Below are positions 32,460 to 41,220 of a stretch of 43,184 nt of DNA, piece by piece. Origin of the DNA: SIG351 sp045627045 (GTDB lineage: Bacteria > Bacillota > Clostridia > HGM11327). Positions within the stretch are counted from its first letter, which is position 1; the number at the start of each line of letters is the position of its first letter. The notes below the pieces were generated by a model, which worked only from the letters and a program-made list of their open reading frames with translations, ran no database searches and was not told the origin of the DNA. A program made the translations under genes and the position numbers. The stretch covers positions 1 to 43,184 of the forward strand of contig JAZQMY010000067.1 of the NCBI GenBank assembly GCA_045627045.1, in the 5' to 3' direction.

Positions 32460-32485
32460 TATTATTATAGAGAGGAGGTCACCGG

Positions 32486-33514
32486 ATGAAAAAGATAGTT
32501 GCATTGTTCACAGTGCTTGTGATGATGCTGTGCCTTTCAGGATGCAGTCATACACTTTACCGTTATCAGAAGGTTTATGTAGGCGCATTCGATACGGTGA
32601 TAACCATCTCCGGCTTTTCGGAAAACAAAAAGAGCTTTGATGAGACCGCAGATGAAATTTATGCAATTCTTGAGGAGTATTCAAGGCTTTTTGACATCTA
32701 TTCGGAATATGAAGGGATTGAAAACCTTTGCTCACTGAATAGAGATGCAAAGGTTTCACCCGTAAGCACGAACGAAAGAATAACGGAGCTTCTCGTATTT
32801 GCAAAGGACATCTTTTATCTGACTGATTCCAATGTGAATGCGGCTCTAGGAAGCGTGCTTTCGATCTGGCACGAAAAGAGGGAGGAAGCAATTGATGCTC
32901 CCGAAAAAGCATCTCTCCCCGAAATGGGAATTCTTGAGGAAGCTGCCATTCATACGGATATAGAAAAAATAATAACAGACAAAGAGAATAATACAGTTTT
33001 CATTGAGGATCCGGAGCTTTTCATTGATGTTGGCGCTGTTGCGAAGGGCTATGCGGTTGAAAAGGCGGCAAAGGCAATGGAGCTTGAAGGACTTTCCGGA
33101 TGGGTAATAAATGCAGGTGGAAATGTCAGGACGATAGGCGAAAAGGCGGACGGCGGTAAGTGGAATGTCGGAATCACAAAGCCTTTTTCGGATTCGGAAA
33201 ACGAGATTACATTGAAAATCGGCGGCGGACTTTCCGTTGTGACGAGCGGAAGCTATCAGCGGTATTACATAGTGAACGGGAAAAACTATAATCACATAAT
33301 TGATCCCGGAACGCTTTTCCCGGCTGAAAAATATCTTTCGGTAACTGTGGTAACAAGTGATTCTGGTCTTGCAGATGCACTCTCCACGGCATTATTCATT
33401 ATGGATATTGATGAGGGAAAGACTCTTCTTGAGAAATTCCCGGATGCAGAGGCCTTCTGGATTCTGCCTGACGGAACGCGTGATGAGACGGAGGGCTTCG
33501 GACAGTACAAATGA
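32486..33514 (+). CDS. apbE: FAD:protein FMN transferase (ApbE family lipoprotein)
   Basis: The 342-aa protein has a lipoprotein signal (LCLSGC, Cys20) and the ApbE domain: GAFDTVITI (about 33-41), DVGAVAKGYAVEKA (about 177-190), INAGGNVRTIG (about 206-216), NHIIDPGT and a late TALFIMD. ApbE attaches FMN to Thr of SGAT-type motifs, here the RnfG and RnfD motifs just upstream. It acts outside the membrane. GAGGAGG is its ribosome binding site. It overlaps the next gene by ATGA. Confidence 0.94.
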   Translation: MKKIVALFTVLVMMLCLSGCSHTLYRYQKVYVGAFDTVITISGFSENKKSFDETADEIYAILEEYSRLFDIYSEYEGIENLCSLNRDAKVSPVSTNERITELLVFAKDIFYLTDSNVNAALGSVLSIWHEKREEAIDAPEKASLPEMGILEEAAIHTDIEKIITDKENNTVFIEDPELFIDVGAVAKGYAVEKAAKAMELEGLSGWVINAGGNVRTIGEKADGGKWNVGITKPFSDSENEITLKIGGGLSVVTSGSYQRYYIVNGKNYNHIIDPGTLFPAEKYLSVTVVTSDSGLADALSTALFIMDIDEGKTLLEKFPDAEAFWILPDGTRDETEGFGQYK

Positions 33515-33840
33515 ACAAAAAAGATATAATACTTGCCGCAGCATTGATAGCACTCTCACTTATTCTGCTTGCAGTTTTCAGGATAAATAAGGACGTCGGC
33601 AAATATGCGGCGATATACGTTGACAATGAGCTGTATGAGAGGCTTCCTCTGGACAGGGATACGGAGCTTTTGGTAGAAACGGAACGAGGCAGAAACAAGG
33701 TGGTTGTTCTTGACGGCGAGGTTTTCGTGGAGGAGGCCGATTGCCCTGATCTGATTTGTGTCAGGACGGGAAAGAAGAGCCGTGAGGACGAGATGATCGT
33801 CTGTCTGCCGAATAAACTTGTGGTCGTGGTGGAGAGGTAA
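33511..33840 (+). CDS. NusG domain II-containing membrane protein
   Basis: The 109-aa protein has one N-terminal membrane span (IILAAALIALSLILLAVF) and an outer beta domain of the NusG-II type (VVVLDGEVFVEEADCPDLICV, CLPNKLVVVVE). Proteins of this kind sit between apbE and Gx-family genes in many Firmicutes. Two Cys residues (DCPDLIC) are conserved in such proteins. A role linked to Rnf or the quinone/isoprenoid path is only inferred from the neighbours. Confidence 0.85.
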   Translation: MNKKDIILAAALIALSLILLAVFRINKDVGKYAAIYVDNELYERLPLDRDTELLVETERGRNKVVVLDGEVFVEEADCPDLICVRTGKKSREDEMIVCLPNKLVVVVER

Positions 33841-33845
33841 TGGAA

Positions 33846-34355
33846 ATGAAGAAAACTCTTTATATCGCATACGTTTCCGTAATGACCGCGGTGGCACTTA
33901 TTTTCAGCTATATAGAATTCCTGATACCGATTGATTTGGGCTTCCCAGGGGCCAAATTAGGGCTTGCAAACGCGGCAATCACATCGGTACTCTTCTTGTT
34001 TGATATCAAGACGGCATTTACAGTACAACTCTTAAGAATAGTTCTTTCAGGATTGCTTTTTTCCTCACCTATGGCGATGCTTTACAGCCTTGCGGGAGGG
34101 ATGCTCAGCTTCTGGGGAATGGTGCTCATCAGGAAAACGGGTAAGTTCAGCATCGTGGGAGTGAGTACGGCAGGCGGTGTGCTTCTTAATGACGGCCAGC
34201 TTGCGGTTGCGCTGTTTGCACTTGAGACGGTAAAACTTGCTTATTATCTGCCTGTCCTGATTATTGCAGGAACGCTGACAGGTCTGGTGATAGGCATAAT
34301 TTCAAAGCTGATGATAAAATATATGCCTGAAGGAATAATAAAGAGATACAAGTAA
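33846..34355 (+). CDS. Gx transporter family protein (annotated as heptaprenyl diphosphate synthase component I)
   Basis: The product is about 169 aa with five or six membrane spans (SVMTAVALIFSYIEFLIP, GFPGAKLGLANAAI, GGMLSFWGMVLI). It matches the Gx/HepI family, whose members resemble ECF-type substrate-binding membrane proteins rather than soluble enzymes. The second ATG (33846) is chosen because GGAGAGG lies eight bases ahead; the first ATG at 33840 overlaps the preceding stop. Third gene of the apbE unit. Confidence 0.82.
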   Translation: MKKTLYIAYVSVMTAVALIFSYIEFLIPIDLGFPGAKLGLANAAITSVLFLFDIKTAFTVQLLRIVLSGLLFSSPMAMLYSLAGGMLSFWGMVLIRKTGKFSIVGVSTAGGVLLNDGQLAVALFALETVKLAYYLPVLIIAGTLTGLVIGIISKLMIKYMPEGIIKRYK

Positions 34356-34416
34356 GGCAAATAATTTTTTTACATGAATATAAGATAAAAAATACAGATT
34401 TAGAGGAGAAATGACA

Positions 34417-34644
34417 ATGTTATTCGGAAAGAAAATCACAAAAATACTGACAGTTGAAGGAATGCACTGTATGCACTGCGCTAAGGCGACAGAAATGGCA
34501 TTGAAGGGCATTCAGGGCGTATCCGGAGTCAAGGTTGAGCTTGAAACAAAGAAAGTTACGGTAACATCAAGAGCGCCTCTTGACGACGAAATACTCAGGC
34601 AGGCTGTAAGCGATGCCGGCTTTGAAGTCGTCGATATACAGTAA
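34417..34644 (+). CDS. heavy-metal-associated (HMA) domain protein, CopZ-like
   Basis: The 75-aa product is one HMA domain. The metal motif is GMHCMHCAK, with CxxC at about residues 17-20 (copper or other soft metal), and ends DAGFEVVDIQ. Family members are small metallochaperones or metal sensors. GAGGAG is eight bases ahead of the ATG at 34417; the ATG at 34411 is too close. No P-type ATPase is seen nearby, so its partner is elsewhere. Confidence 0.85.
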   Translation: MLFGKKITKILTVEGMHCMHCAKATEMALKGIQGVSGVKVELETKKVTVTSRAPLDDEILRQAVSDAGFEVVDIQ

Positions 34645-34656
34645 TGGGAGAAGAAT

Positions 34657-35229
34657 ATGGGATTGAATATCTGTGTATATTCGTCTTCAAGTGATTCGCT
34701 TGAAGCAAAATATTATGATATTGCCGAAGAACTCGGAGAAAAAATGGCATTAAGAGGACACTCGCTCGTTTTTGGCGCAGGAGTTGTCGGAACAATGGGT
34801 GCCACGGCGAGAGGAATAAAGAAGGGCAATGGAAGGATAACGGGTATTATTCCCGAGAAATTGAATATCAAGGGAATAGTATACGAAGAATGCGACGAGC
34901 TGATTATTACGCCGGAGATGCGTTCGAGAAAGAAACTTCTCGACGAAAGGTCGGATGCGTTTGTCGCTCTTCCCGGTGGATTCGGTACTCTTGAAGAGGT
35001 TCTTGAAGTAATTACATCAAAACAACTCGGATATCACTCAAAACCGATAGTATTTCTTAATATAGATGGGTATTTTGATCCTCTTTTTGAAATGTTTGAG
35101 AGAAGCTATTCGGAAAAGTTTGCTAAGCCTGTTTATAGAAACCTTTATCACGTTTCATATGACGTAAATGATGCGATTGAATACATAGAGAACTATAAAC
35201 CTATGGAGCTGGGACAGAAATGGTCATGA
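34657..35229 (+). CDS. LOG-family protein (TIGR00730)
   Basis: The 190-aa protein is a Rossmann-like LOG protein. It shows the motif PGGFGTLEE (residues 106-114), MRSRKKLLDERSDAFVALPG and an earlier FGAGVVGTMG. Enzymes of this family hydrolyse nucleoside monophosphates to the free base and ribose 5-phosphate (phosphoribohydrolases). The bacterial role is often nucleotide clean-up rather than hormone synthesis. GGGAGAAG stands before the ATG. Overlaps trmK by ten bases. Confidence 0.88.
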   Translation: MGLNICVYSSSSDSLEAKYYDIAEELGEKMALRGHSLVFGAGVVGTMGATARGIKKGNGRITGIIPEKLNIKGIVYEECDELIITPEMRSRKKLLDERSDAFVALPGGFGTLEEVLEVITSKQLGYHSKPIVFLNIDGYFDPLFEMFERSYSEKFAKPVYRNLYHVSYDVNDAIEYIENYKPMELGQKWS

Positions 35230-35927
35230 ATCTGGTGAATTTGAGGCTCAAAACGTCTCTATCGTTCGTTAAAAAATGCAAAGCGATGGCTGATATCGGC
35301 TCAGATCATGGCTATGCAAGCATATATGCGGTTCAGACCGGGATAGCAGAGAAAGTCATTGCGACGGATATAAGCCGACCTTCGCTTGACAAGACGGAAA
35401 GACTTGTTGAGAAGTACGGCCTCGGCGATAAAATCGAATGCAGATGCGGTGACGGGCTGAAGATTCTCTCTCCGGGGGATGCAGACGTTATGTTTGCCGC
35501 AGGAATGGGAGCAGAATTGCTTGCAGACATAGTGCTTCAGAGCGAGGAGACATCAAAAGGCTTTTCACAGATGATTTTACAGCCTATGAACAACGCCGAG
35601 CCTCTCCGAAGAAGACTTTCCGAAGCCGGATTTTCAGTATATGACAGGGCGATCGTGATCGAAAACGGCAAATACTATCAGACGTTAGAAGTAGTTTACG
35701 GAAATGCAAAAGAGCTTTCGGATATAGAATACGAGCTCGGAACGTTTGTTTTCAGGGAAAAGATACCTTTTGCCTCGGAGTATATCGCATACATGATAAA
35801 ACACTACGAAAACATAAAGAAATACATTGGCGAAAACGATTCGGATCAGGCGTGCAGGATACTGAAGGAAGCCGATGAGAAAACAGCACGTTACAGGGAG
35901 GCACTTTTATGGGCGAATGCAGAGTGA
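35220..35927 (+). CDS. trmK: tRNA (adenine(22)-N1)-methyltransferase TrmK
   Basis: The 235-aa protein has the SAM-binding motif ADIGSDHGYASIYAV (about 23-37), ATDISRPSLDKTERLV and the late ILQPMNNAEPLRRRL. TrmK methylates A22 of tRNA in Gram-positive bacteria. An in-frame ATG at 35226 is an alternative start. The gene is followed by an overlapping nif3-like gene, the usual trmK-nif3 pair in Firmicutes. Confidence 0.92.
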   Translation: MVMNLVNLRLKTSLSFVKKCKAMADIGSDHGYASIYAVQTGIAEKVIATDISRPSLDKTERLVEKYGLGDKIECRCGDGLKILSPGDADVMFAAGMGAELLADIVLQSEETSKGFSQMILQPMNNAEPLRRRLSEAGFSVYDRAIVIENGKYYQTLEVVYGNAKELSDIEYELGTFVFREKIPFASEYIAYMIKHYENIKKYIGENDSDQACRILKEADEKTARYREALLWANAE

Positions 35928-36703
35928 AGGACATAATCTCCATAATGAATTTCATAGCACCTGAAAAGCTTGCGGCTGGCTTTGATAACACGGGCTTTAC
36001 TGTCGGCGACAGGGAAAGCGTTGTCACGGGCATTGCGATGACGCTTGACTGCATGGAGGAGACAGTGGATTTTGCCATCGAGAACGGCTGTAATATGATC
36101 ATCTCACATCATCCGCTCATTTTTGATCCGTTGAGGTCGGTTACTACGGATTCACCTGTGGGAAGAGTGGTATATAAGCTTATCAGAAACGGAATAGCAT
36201 TCTATGCGGCTCATACGAATTATGACAGGATATCAGGCGGAACAGACGATATCCTTGCGGCGGCGGCAGGTATTTCCGATGCAAAGAGGCTTGAAGGAGA
36301 TTGTCTTGACGGCGAGCCGATCGGCTTCGGAAGGATAGGCACTCTTGCCGGAATCACGGCAGGCGAGCTTAAAAGGAGACTTGAAAAGGCTATGGGTGCG
36401 CCCGTAATTTCCACGGCAGATGATGACAGGATATTGAATGCTGCCGCATCCTGCGCAGGGGCAGGCTCTTCGCTTGTGGCTGAAGCGGCAAGAAGAGGCG
36501 CTGAGATTTTTATTACAGGAGAGGCAAAATACAGCGCCGTAGTTGACGCAAAACGCATGGGAATGGATGTAATTCTCTGCTCTCATCAGAGATCTGAACA
36601 AATTTCTCTCGAATCATTAAAAAACACTTTACAAAATCGCTTAAATGGTGTAAAATATAATGTAAGTGTACTAATGGTACCGTTTGATCCGTTATGGAAG
36701 TGA
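35909..36703 (+). CDS. Nif3-like dinuclear metal centre hexameric protein
   Basis: The 264-aa protein matches the YqfO/Nif3 (DUF34) family in its short form, without the middle PII-like insert. Motifs are ISHHPLIFDPLRSV (about 68-81; His metal ligands), AHTNYD (about 96-101) and TGEAKY plus SHQRSE near the end, which supply the other ligands. GTP cyclohydrolase-like activity has been proposed for the family, but the role is unclear. It overlaps trmK by 19 bases. Confidence 0.9.
   Translation: MGECRVKDIISIMNFIAPEKLAAGFDNTGFTVGDRESVVTGIAMTLDCMEETVDFAIENGCNMIISHHPLIFDPLRSVTTDSPVGRVVYKLIRNGIAFYAAHTNYDRISGGTDDILAAAAGISDAKRLEGDCLDGEPIGFGRIGTLAGITAGELKRRLEKAMGAPVISTADDDRILNAAASCAGAGSSLVAEAARRGAEIFITGEAKYSAVVDAKRMGMDVILCSHQRSEQISLESLKNTLQNRLNGVKYNVSVLMVPFDPLWK
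36628..36656 (+). promoter_or_regulatory. possible internal promoter in the nif3-like gene
   Basis: TTTACA (36628-36633), 17 bases, TAAAAT (36651-36656) lie near the 3' end of the gene and could drive the zinc-ribbon gene and rnpB. Moderately matched only. Confidence 0.35.
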
Positions 36704-36794
36704 CAAAAGTTTTTATTTGAAAATAATACATCAATAATATATATGGCTGTATCGGTCTGATAGCGGTACGGCGGGAAGCAAAGGTGAATAAACA

Positions 36795-37511
36795 GTGGAC
36801 GCACAGTTGGAAATTTTGTTGAAAATACAGGCTATTGAGATTAGTATGGGCGAGCTTGAAGGCAATAAGAAGAAGCTCCCCATCAGAAAGCAGATCACGG
36901 ATATAGTTGCTGAAGTTAATTCCATGCAGGAGATGTACCAGAGAACGGAATCGGTTGTTCTCAAAATGGAGCAGAGCTATGCAGAAATAAAGAAGAGCTG
37001 CAATTCGCTCACAAAGAAGCTTGAAGCGGCAATGAAGCAGCTTGAGGAGCTTCCTGATGATGCGTCACCTGAAATGGCAGACCAGATCGGCGAAAGCGTA
37101 GTATCGATCAAGACTTCTGCAGAGAAGAAGACAAACGAGCTCAGCAAGATGAAGGCTCAGCTTGAGAAGGCTTCAAAGATGGCTCTTGAAATCGGAAAGA
37201 CGATTAATCAGCGCAAGCAGACTTATGACACACTCAAGCCTGACTATGACAAGCAGGTTGCCCAGATCGATGCTGAAATAGCAAAGAAAAAGGCAGAGGT
37301 TGAAGAGCTCGAAAAGACAGTTGATGACGTCTTGATGAAGAAATATAAATCTGCAAAGGCAAAGCTGAATAAGCCTCCGCTCTTTGAGCTCACGGGTTCA
37401 AGCTGTAAGTGCTGCAATATGTCACTCACAGGCGGCGGAAAGAAGAATACATCGAATGGTTTGTTCGGTGAATGCGAAAACTGCGGTGCGCTTCTTTACA
37501 CAACAAAATAA
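36795..37511 (+). CDS. zinc-ribbon coiled-coil protein (C4-type)
   Basis: The 238-aa protein starts with GTG. It is a long coiled coil (about 1-185, rich in K, E, Q and A) ending in a C4 zinc ribbon, CKCCNMSLTG and GECENCGALLY (about 200-235). This is the DUF164/zf-RING_7 type that often follows nif3-like genes. Suggested roles include nucleic acid or ribosome contact, not proven. AAGGTG lies eight bases before the GTG. rnpB follows 10 bases after the stop. Confidence 0.88.
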   Translation: MDAQLEILLKIQAIEISMGELEGNKKKLPIRKQITDIVAEVNSMQEMYQRTESVVLKMEQSYAEIKKSCNSLTKKLEAAMKQLEELPDDASPEMADQIGESVVSIKTSAEKKTNELSKMKAQLEKASKMALEIGKTINQRKQTYDTLKPDYDKQVAQIDAEIAKKKAEVEELEKTVDDVLMKKYKSAKAKLNKPPLFELTGSSCKCCNMSLTGGGKKNTSNGLFGECENCGALLYTTK

Positions 37512-37520
37512 TACTGACAA

Positions 37521-37862
37521 TATCTGAGCAGAGCAAACGGTCGCAGGTACGAAGGTATCGGAGGAAAGTCCGGGCTTCATAGGGCAAGGATGCCGGCTAG
37601 TTACCGGTGGAGGCGACTCTAAGGAAAGTGCAACAGAAATAAACTGCCGGAGATTTCTCCGGTGATGGTGGAAAGGCAAGGTAAGAGCTTACCGCATCTG
37701 TGGTAACACGGATGGCTCTGTAAACCCCATCTGAAGCAAGGTATATAAGGCAAAATGTGGCTGCCCGTCACGCCTTGAACACCGCTTGAGCATATCGGAG
37801 ACGGTATGCCTAGATTGATGACCGTTCACGACAGAACCCGGCTTATAGTTCTGTCTCAGATA
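37521..37862 (+). ncRNA. rnpB: RNase P RNA (class A)
   Basis: The sequence carries the core of bacterial RNase P RNA: GAGGAAAGTCCGGGCTT near 37560, GTGCAACAGAAA near 37628, GATGGTGGAAAGGCAAGG near 37663 and the closing ACAGAACCCGGCTTAT at 37831-37846. The ends pair as TATCTGAG (37521-37528) with CTCAGATA (37855-37862), which gives the P1 helix and sets the limits. It is the catalytic subunit that matures the 5' ends of tRNA. Confidence 0.95.
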
Positions 37863-37870
37863 AAATATTA

Positions 37871-37908
37871 AAACTCCGTATTGCCATTGGCGGCGATACG
37901 GAGTTTTT
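37871..37908. terminator. bidirectional terminator of rnpB and queH
   Basis: AAACTCCGTAT (37871-37881) pairs with ATACGGAGTTT (37896-37906) over 11 base pairs. A T-run follows on the plus strand (rnpB), and a T-rich stretch also follows on the minus strand (queH), so it serves both. Confidence 0.9.
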
Positions 37909-37918
37909 CTTATTACGA

Positions 37919-38491
37919 TTATAAGCTTTTTTCAGCCGTTTCTTCAGTTGACGGCTTTTTCTTCTTCTTTATATATCTGTCTTCTTCGCTGAAGATGCAT
38001 CCGCAGTATTTCTGCATATAAAGTCCCAGCTCTCTTGCCCTGTCCTGTCCTTCACGGAAATACGGTCTGAAGTCCCTGTAAAGGAATTCAACATTATATT
38101 TCTTTGCACAGCGCTCTGCCGTTTCGATAAGAAGCTCATGGTTCTGATAAGGGCTTACAAACAATGTGGTGCAAATGTGCGAAAAGCCGTTTTCGGCGGC
38201 GAAGCGGGCAGTTTCATCAAGACGCATATCATAGCAAAAGCGGCATCTTCCTGAAAAATCGCCGTTGATTTCGGTGATGAAATGCCTGAGGCCGTATTCA
38301 TTGTTGATCAGAAGCCTGGCTTTGATGGAAGCGGCATAGTCAACAAGCGTATTCTTTCTCATTTTGTATTCTGTTGCGGGATGGATATTTGGATTGTACC
38401 AGTACAGCGTCGGCTCTATGCCCTCATTGCGGAGAGTTTCAATGCACATTATTGAGCAGGGAGCACAGCAGGTGTGAAGCAGGAGATTCAT
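37919..38491 (-). CDS. queH: epoxyqueuosine reductase QueH
   Basis: The 190-aa protein is of the QueH (DUF208) type: HTCCAPCS (about 6-13), YWYNPNIHP, FSGRCRFCYDMRL (CxxC pair at about 83-86) and YCGCIFSEEDR near the end. The Cys residues bind an iron-sulphur cluster and a second metal. QueH makes queuosine in tRNA anticodons from epoxyqueuosine. It replaces the B12-dependent QueG in many anaerobes. Single gene on the minus strand. Confidence 0.92.
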   Translation of the reverse strand: MNLLLHTCCAPCSIMCIETLRNEGIEPTLYWYNPNIHPATEYKMRKNTLVDYAASIKARLLINNEYGLRHFITEINGDFSGRCRFCYDMRLDETARFAAENGFSHICTTLFVSPYQNHELLIETAERCAKKYNVEFLYRDFRPYFREGQDRARELGLYMQKYCGCIFSEEDRYIKKKKKPSTEETAEKSL

Positions 38492-38573
38492 AGGGTAATT
38501 TCTTCTTTCGTGAAGTTTTTGGTTATATTTTAACTCAAAATCCGGGTGATGTCAATATGAAATGAAAAAAAGC

Positions 38574-38602
38574 TTGCAGGAATCGGTTTTTTATGGTATC
38601 AT
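38574..38602 (+). promoter_or_regulatory. promoter of the metallophosphoesterase gene
   Basis: TTGCAG (38574-38579), 17 bases, TATCAT (38597-38602). Confidence 0.6.
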
Positions 38603-38635
38603 ATATAAAATTATATGATTCGGAGAGAAAAAACA

Positions 38636-41128
38636 ATGAGAAAAAGTTTATCAAAGCTTATTACAGTTCTCCTTGTTCTTTCGGTGATTTTTTCACTGAT
38701 TCAGACGGGAACGGTATTTGCTGAAGAAAAGACGACGATAACTTATGAGTTTACGGGCGAACACAAGGATGACCCCGGATATGCTGACGGAAAAATTACA
38801 TTCCACCCCGGCAATGATTGCACAATGTGGGATTACTATGTTATTTATTTCGGAAATGAAGACGGCGTGCTTCCTGATTACAGATATATCGGCACGGCTG
38901 ATGTTACGGGAGATGAGGAAGTATTTGTGATTCCGGAGCATATGCTCATTCCGGACGGTGCAACGAGAATTCTCGTATTCGACAGCGAGGAGCCGAAGGA
39001 TACGGATACTTCACTTGAGAACCTCATTTGTGAAGCAGAAATCCCGGAGTACAAGCGCCTGAAGTCGGAGAATCTGGGAGAACCAGAGCTCGTTTTTGCA
39101 TCTTTGTCAGACCTTCACCTTAATTACAAATGGGCAGATGAGAAGTGGCTCAGAGCATTGAATTATTTCCAGTCGATCGGAATTGATCTTATCACAATAT
39201 CGGGAGACTACACGAATGACGGCTGCGACGAGCAGTTTACAAAGTTTGTCAATCAGATAAAGAATTCTGATTACACAGGCAGAATCTGGGGCTGCATCGG
39301 AAATCACGATACGGGAAACAAGGAAAACTACAAAGCATATCTTGCAGACTACTGCACCGGCGGAACTGATCTTTATTTCTATAAGGTTGCCGAAAACGGA
39401 GATATTTTTATATTTATGGCAGAGGATACTCTGTCACAGACAGACTACTCGAATATTGATGATTGCTTTTCAAAAAAGCAGCTTGACTGGCTCGAGAATT
39501 TACTTGAAACATATTCGGGAAAAGGTCACAATATTTTTATTTACGAGCACGCAAACTTCCTCAACTGGGGTGCAGGCGATGTAATTCCGGGCGTTTACGT
39601 TCAGCCTCTGCACATCACACCCGACAGACCGCACAATACGAGACTTGTTGCACTTCTCAATGAATACAAGGAAGCAATATTCATCACAGGCCATACTCAC
39701 GTTGCTTTCAGCGAGGGAGTAAATTTCGTTGGCAATGACGGCAAGACGGCAAGAACGGTTCACAACAGCTCCGTTTCACAGATAAGAGTATATGACACGC
39801 TCAAAAAGAGCCTTATATATAATACAAACGAATATGAGAGCGAAGGCTATATCGTCAAGGTTTATGCAGATAAGATCATTTACACCGCAATGGACCTCAC
39901 GGGACACATCACGATACCTTCCGCAAGCTTTATTCTTGAAGCGTTCTCACTTGATCACACGGATACGGCAGATATCAAGGAAATATCGATCAACAAGGAG
40001 AAATCAATGCTTTTCTATGAAGTCGGCGAGGATTCGGAAGACATTTCTCTTGTGCTCGACGTAACATATCAGGACGGAACGGTAAAAGAGGTTTCTGAGG
40101 GCTACAACGTGCTTCTCATGAATAGGGCTTCAACAGTTCTGACTGACCAGACAAAAATCACAGAAGACACGGATTACATTCTTGTATTTTACGGCGGCTG
40201 CTACACAACCTTCACACCGCAGTTCATAACAGAGAATTATCTGAACTATCTTGCAGGACATGGCACAAAGGAATCTCCTTACCTGATTTCAAGCGCAAGG
40301 GACTTCTACTTTTTCACAAGAGCAACAAAGCTCATGGTAAGCGAGCGCGAATACGGCATTGAGGTGCTCACACGGAAGAACTACTTCAAACAGACTGCCA
40401 ATATTGATATGTCGGAGCTTGACGATTCACTTGATTATTCGGGAAACGATGCAAACAATTATGCAGACTACTGCTTTGAAGGCGTGTATGACGGCGACGG
40501 ATATACACTCAACGTTGATATTCAGGGCAAGGGCGGAAACACATCAGTTTTCCCGAGCATCAAGGGTCTCCTGATGAACCTCAGAATCACAGGTAAAATA
40601 ACCCCTGCATATGATTCCACAAACGTTCAGGTAATAAGAGGAGTAAAGAAGGGCGGCGCAGTAATAAACGTTATTTGCGACGTTGAGTACACAGGCGGAA
40701 AGGTATCGGGCATATACAATACAGAGGGCAGTCTGATCGATGTCTGCATAGGCGGAAAAGCCGACGTTACAAAGCTCACTGTAAAGGGCAGCAACTATGA
40801 TCCCGAAAACGCTGTGTCCGTTTACCACAATTTCAGAAACGAAGACGGAACAGAGCTTGAAACAGAGGATATTCTCTTTGAGGCAGACGAGAATAAGCTT
40901 CAGAAGCTCTTTGACAGAAGAAATGAGACAGAAACGGTTCTTATTTCATCGATCGTAGATAAGTACGGCTTCAGCGCAGAGAATATAATCAAGTGGACCT
41001 ATGACTGGGACGAACCCGATGCGCCTGAAAAGGCTTCAAACGGTTACCTCATCTGGATCATCATTGCGGCGGCAGTGCTTGCGGCAGCGGCAATTATCCT
41101 CGTCATAATAAAGCGTAAAAAAGCGTAA
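38636..41128 (+). CDS. membrane-anchored secreted metallophosphoesterase
   Basis: The 830-aa protein has an N-terminal signal peptide cleaved near VFA-EEKT. A calcineurin-like phosphoesterase domain covers about 148-390, with SDLHL (about 158), SGDYTND, GNHD (about 222-225) and GHTH (about 352-355), all metal-binding signatures. Beta-rich domains and a GTKESPYLISSARDF segment (GLUG-like) follow. One C-terminal membrane span (WIIIAAAVLAAAAIILVII) with a basic KRKKA tail anchors it. The start at 38636 has GGAGAG eight bases ahead. It probably acts on phosphate esters or nucleotides outside the cell; substrate unknown. Confidence 0.88.
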   Translation: MRKSLSKLITVLLVLSVIFSLIQTGTVFAEEKTTITYEFTGEHKDDPGYADGKITFHPGNDCTMWDYYVIYFGNEDGVLPDYRYIGTADVTGDEEVFVIPEHMLIPDGATRILVFDSEEPKDTDTSLENLICEAEIPEYKRLKSENLGEPELVFASLSDLHLNYKWADEKWLRALNYFQSIGIDLITISGDYTNDGCDEQFTKFVNQIKNSDYTGRIWGCIGNHDTGNKENYKAYLADYCTGGTDLYFYKVAENGDIFIFMAEDTLSQTDYSNIDDCFSKKQLDWLENLLETYSGKGHNIFIYEHANFLNWGAGDVIPGVYVQPLHITPDRPHNTRLVALLNEYKEAIFITGHTHVAFSEGVNFVGNDGKTARTVHNSSVSQIRVYDTLKKSLIYNTNEYESEGYIVKVYADKIIYTAMDLTGHITIPSASFILEAFSLDHTDTADIKEISINKEKSMLFYEVGEDSEDISLVLDVTYQDGTVKEVSEGYNVLLMNRASTVLTDQTKITEDTDYILVFYGGCYTTFTPQFITENYLNYLAGHGTKESPYLISSARDFYFFTRATKLMVSEREYGIEVLTRKNYFKQTANIDMSELDDSLDYSGNDANNYADYCFEGVYDGDGYTLNVDIQGKGGNTSVFPSIKGLLMNLRITGKITPAYDSTNVQVIRGVKKGGAVINVICDVEYTGGKVSGIYNTEGSLIDVCIGGKADVTKLTVKGSNYDPENAVSVYHNFRNEDGTELETEDILFEADENKLQKLFDRRNETETVLISSIVDKYGFSAENIIKWTYDWDEPDAPEKASNGYLIWIIIAAAVLAAAAIILVIIKRKKA

Positions 41129-41140
41129 CGGAGCGTAAAA
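41111..41140 (+). repeat. three 10-bp repeats across the stop codon
   Basis: AAGCGTAAAA, AAGCGTAACG and GAGCGTAAAA lie end to end, and the middle unit contains the TAA stop. Slippage here could change the basic tail of the protein. Confidence 0.6.
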
Positions 41141-41149
41141 AAAGGGGAC

Positions 41150-41178
41150 TTGCATTATTACGGATAATGGTGTATAAT
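41150..41178 (+). promoter_or_regulatory. promoter of degV-ispE
   Basis: TTGCAT (41150-41155), 17 bases, TATAAT (41173-41178). Confidence 0.75.
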
Positions 41179-41220
41179 AACATAATACAGAGTTAATTTT
41201 AACGAAAAACAGGAGAAAAC

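Noticed and set aside
37422..37679. 85-aa minus-strand open frame at the rnpB start
   Set aside because: It overlaps conserved RNase P RNA sequence and the end of the zinc-ribbon gene.
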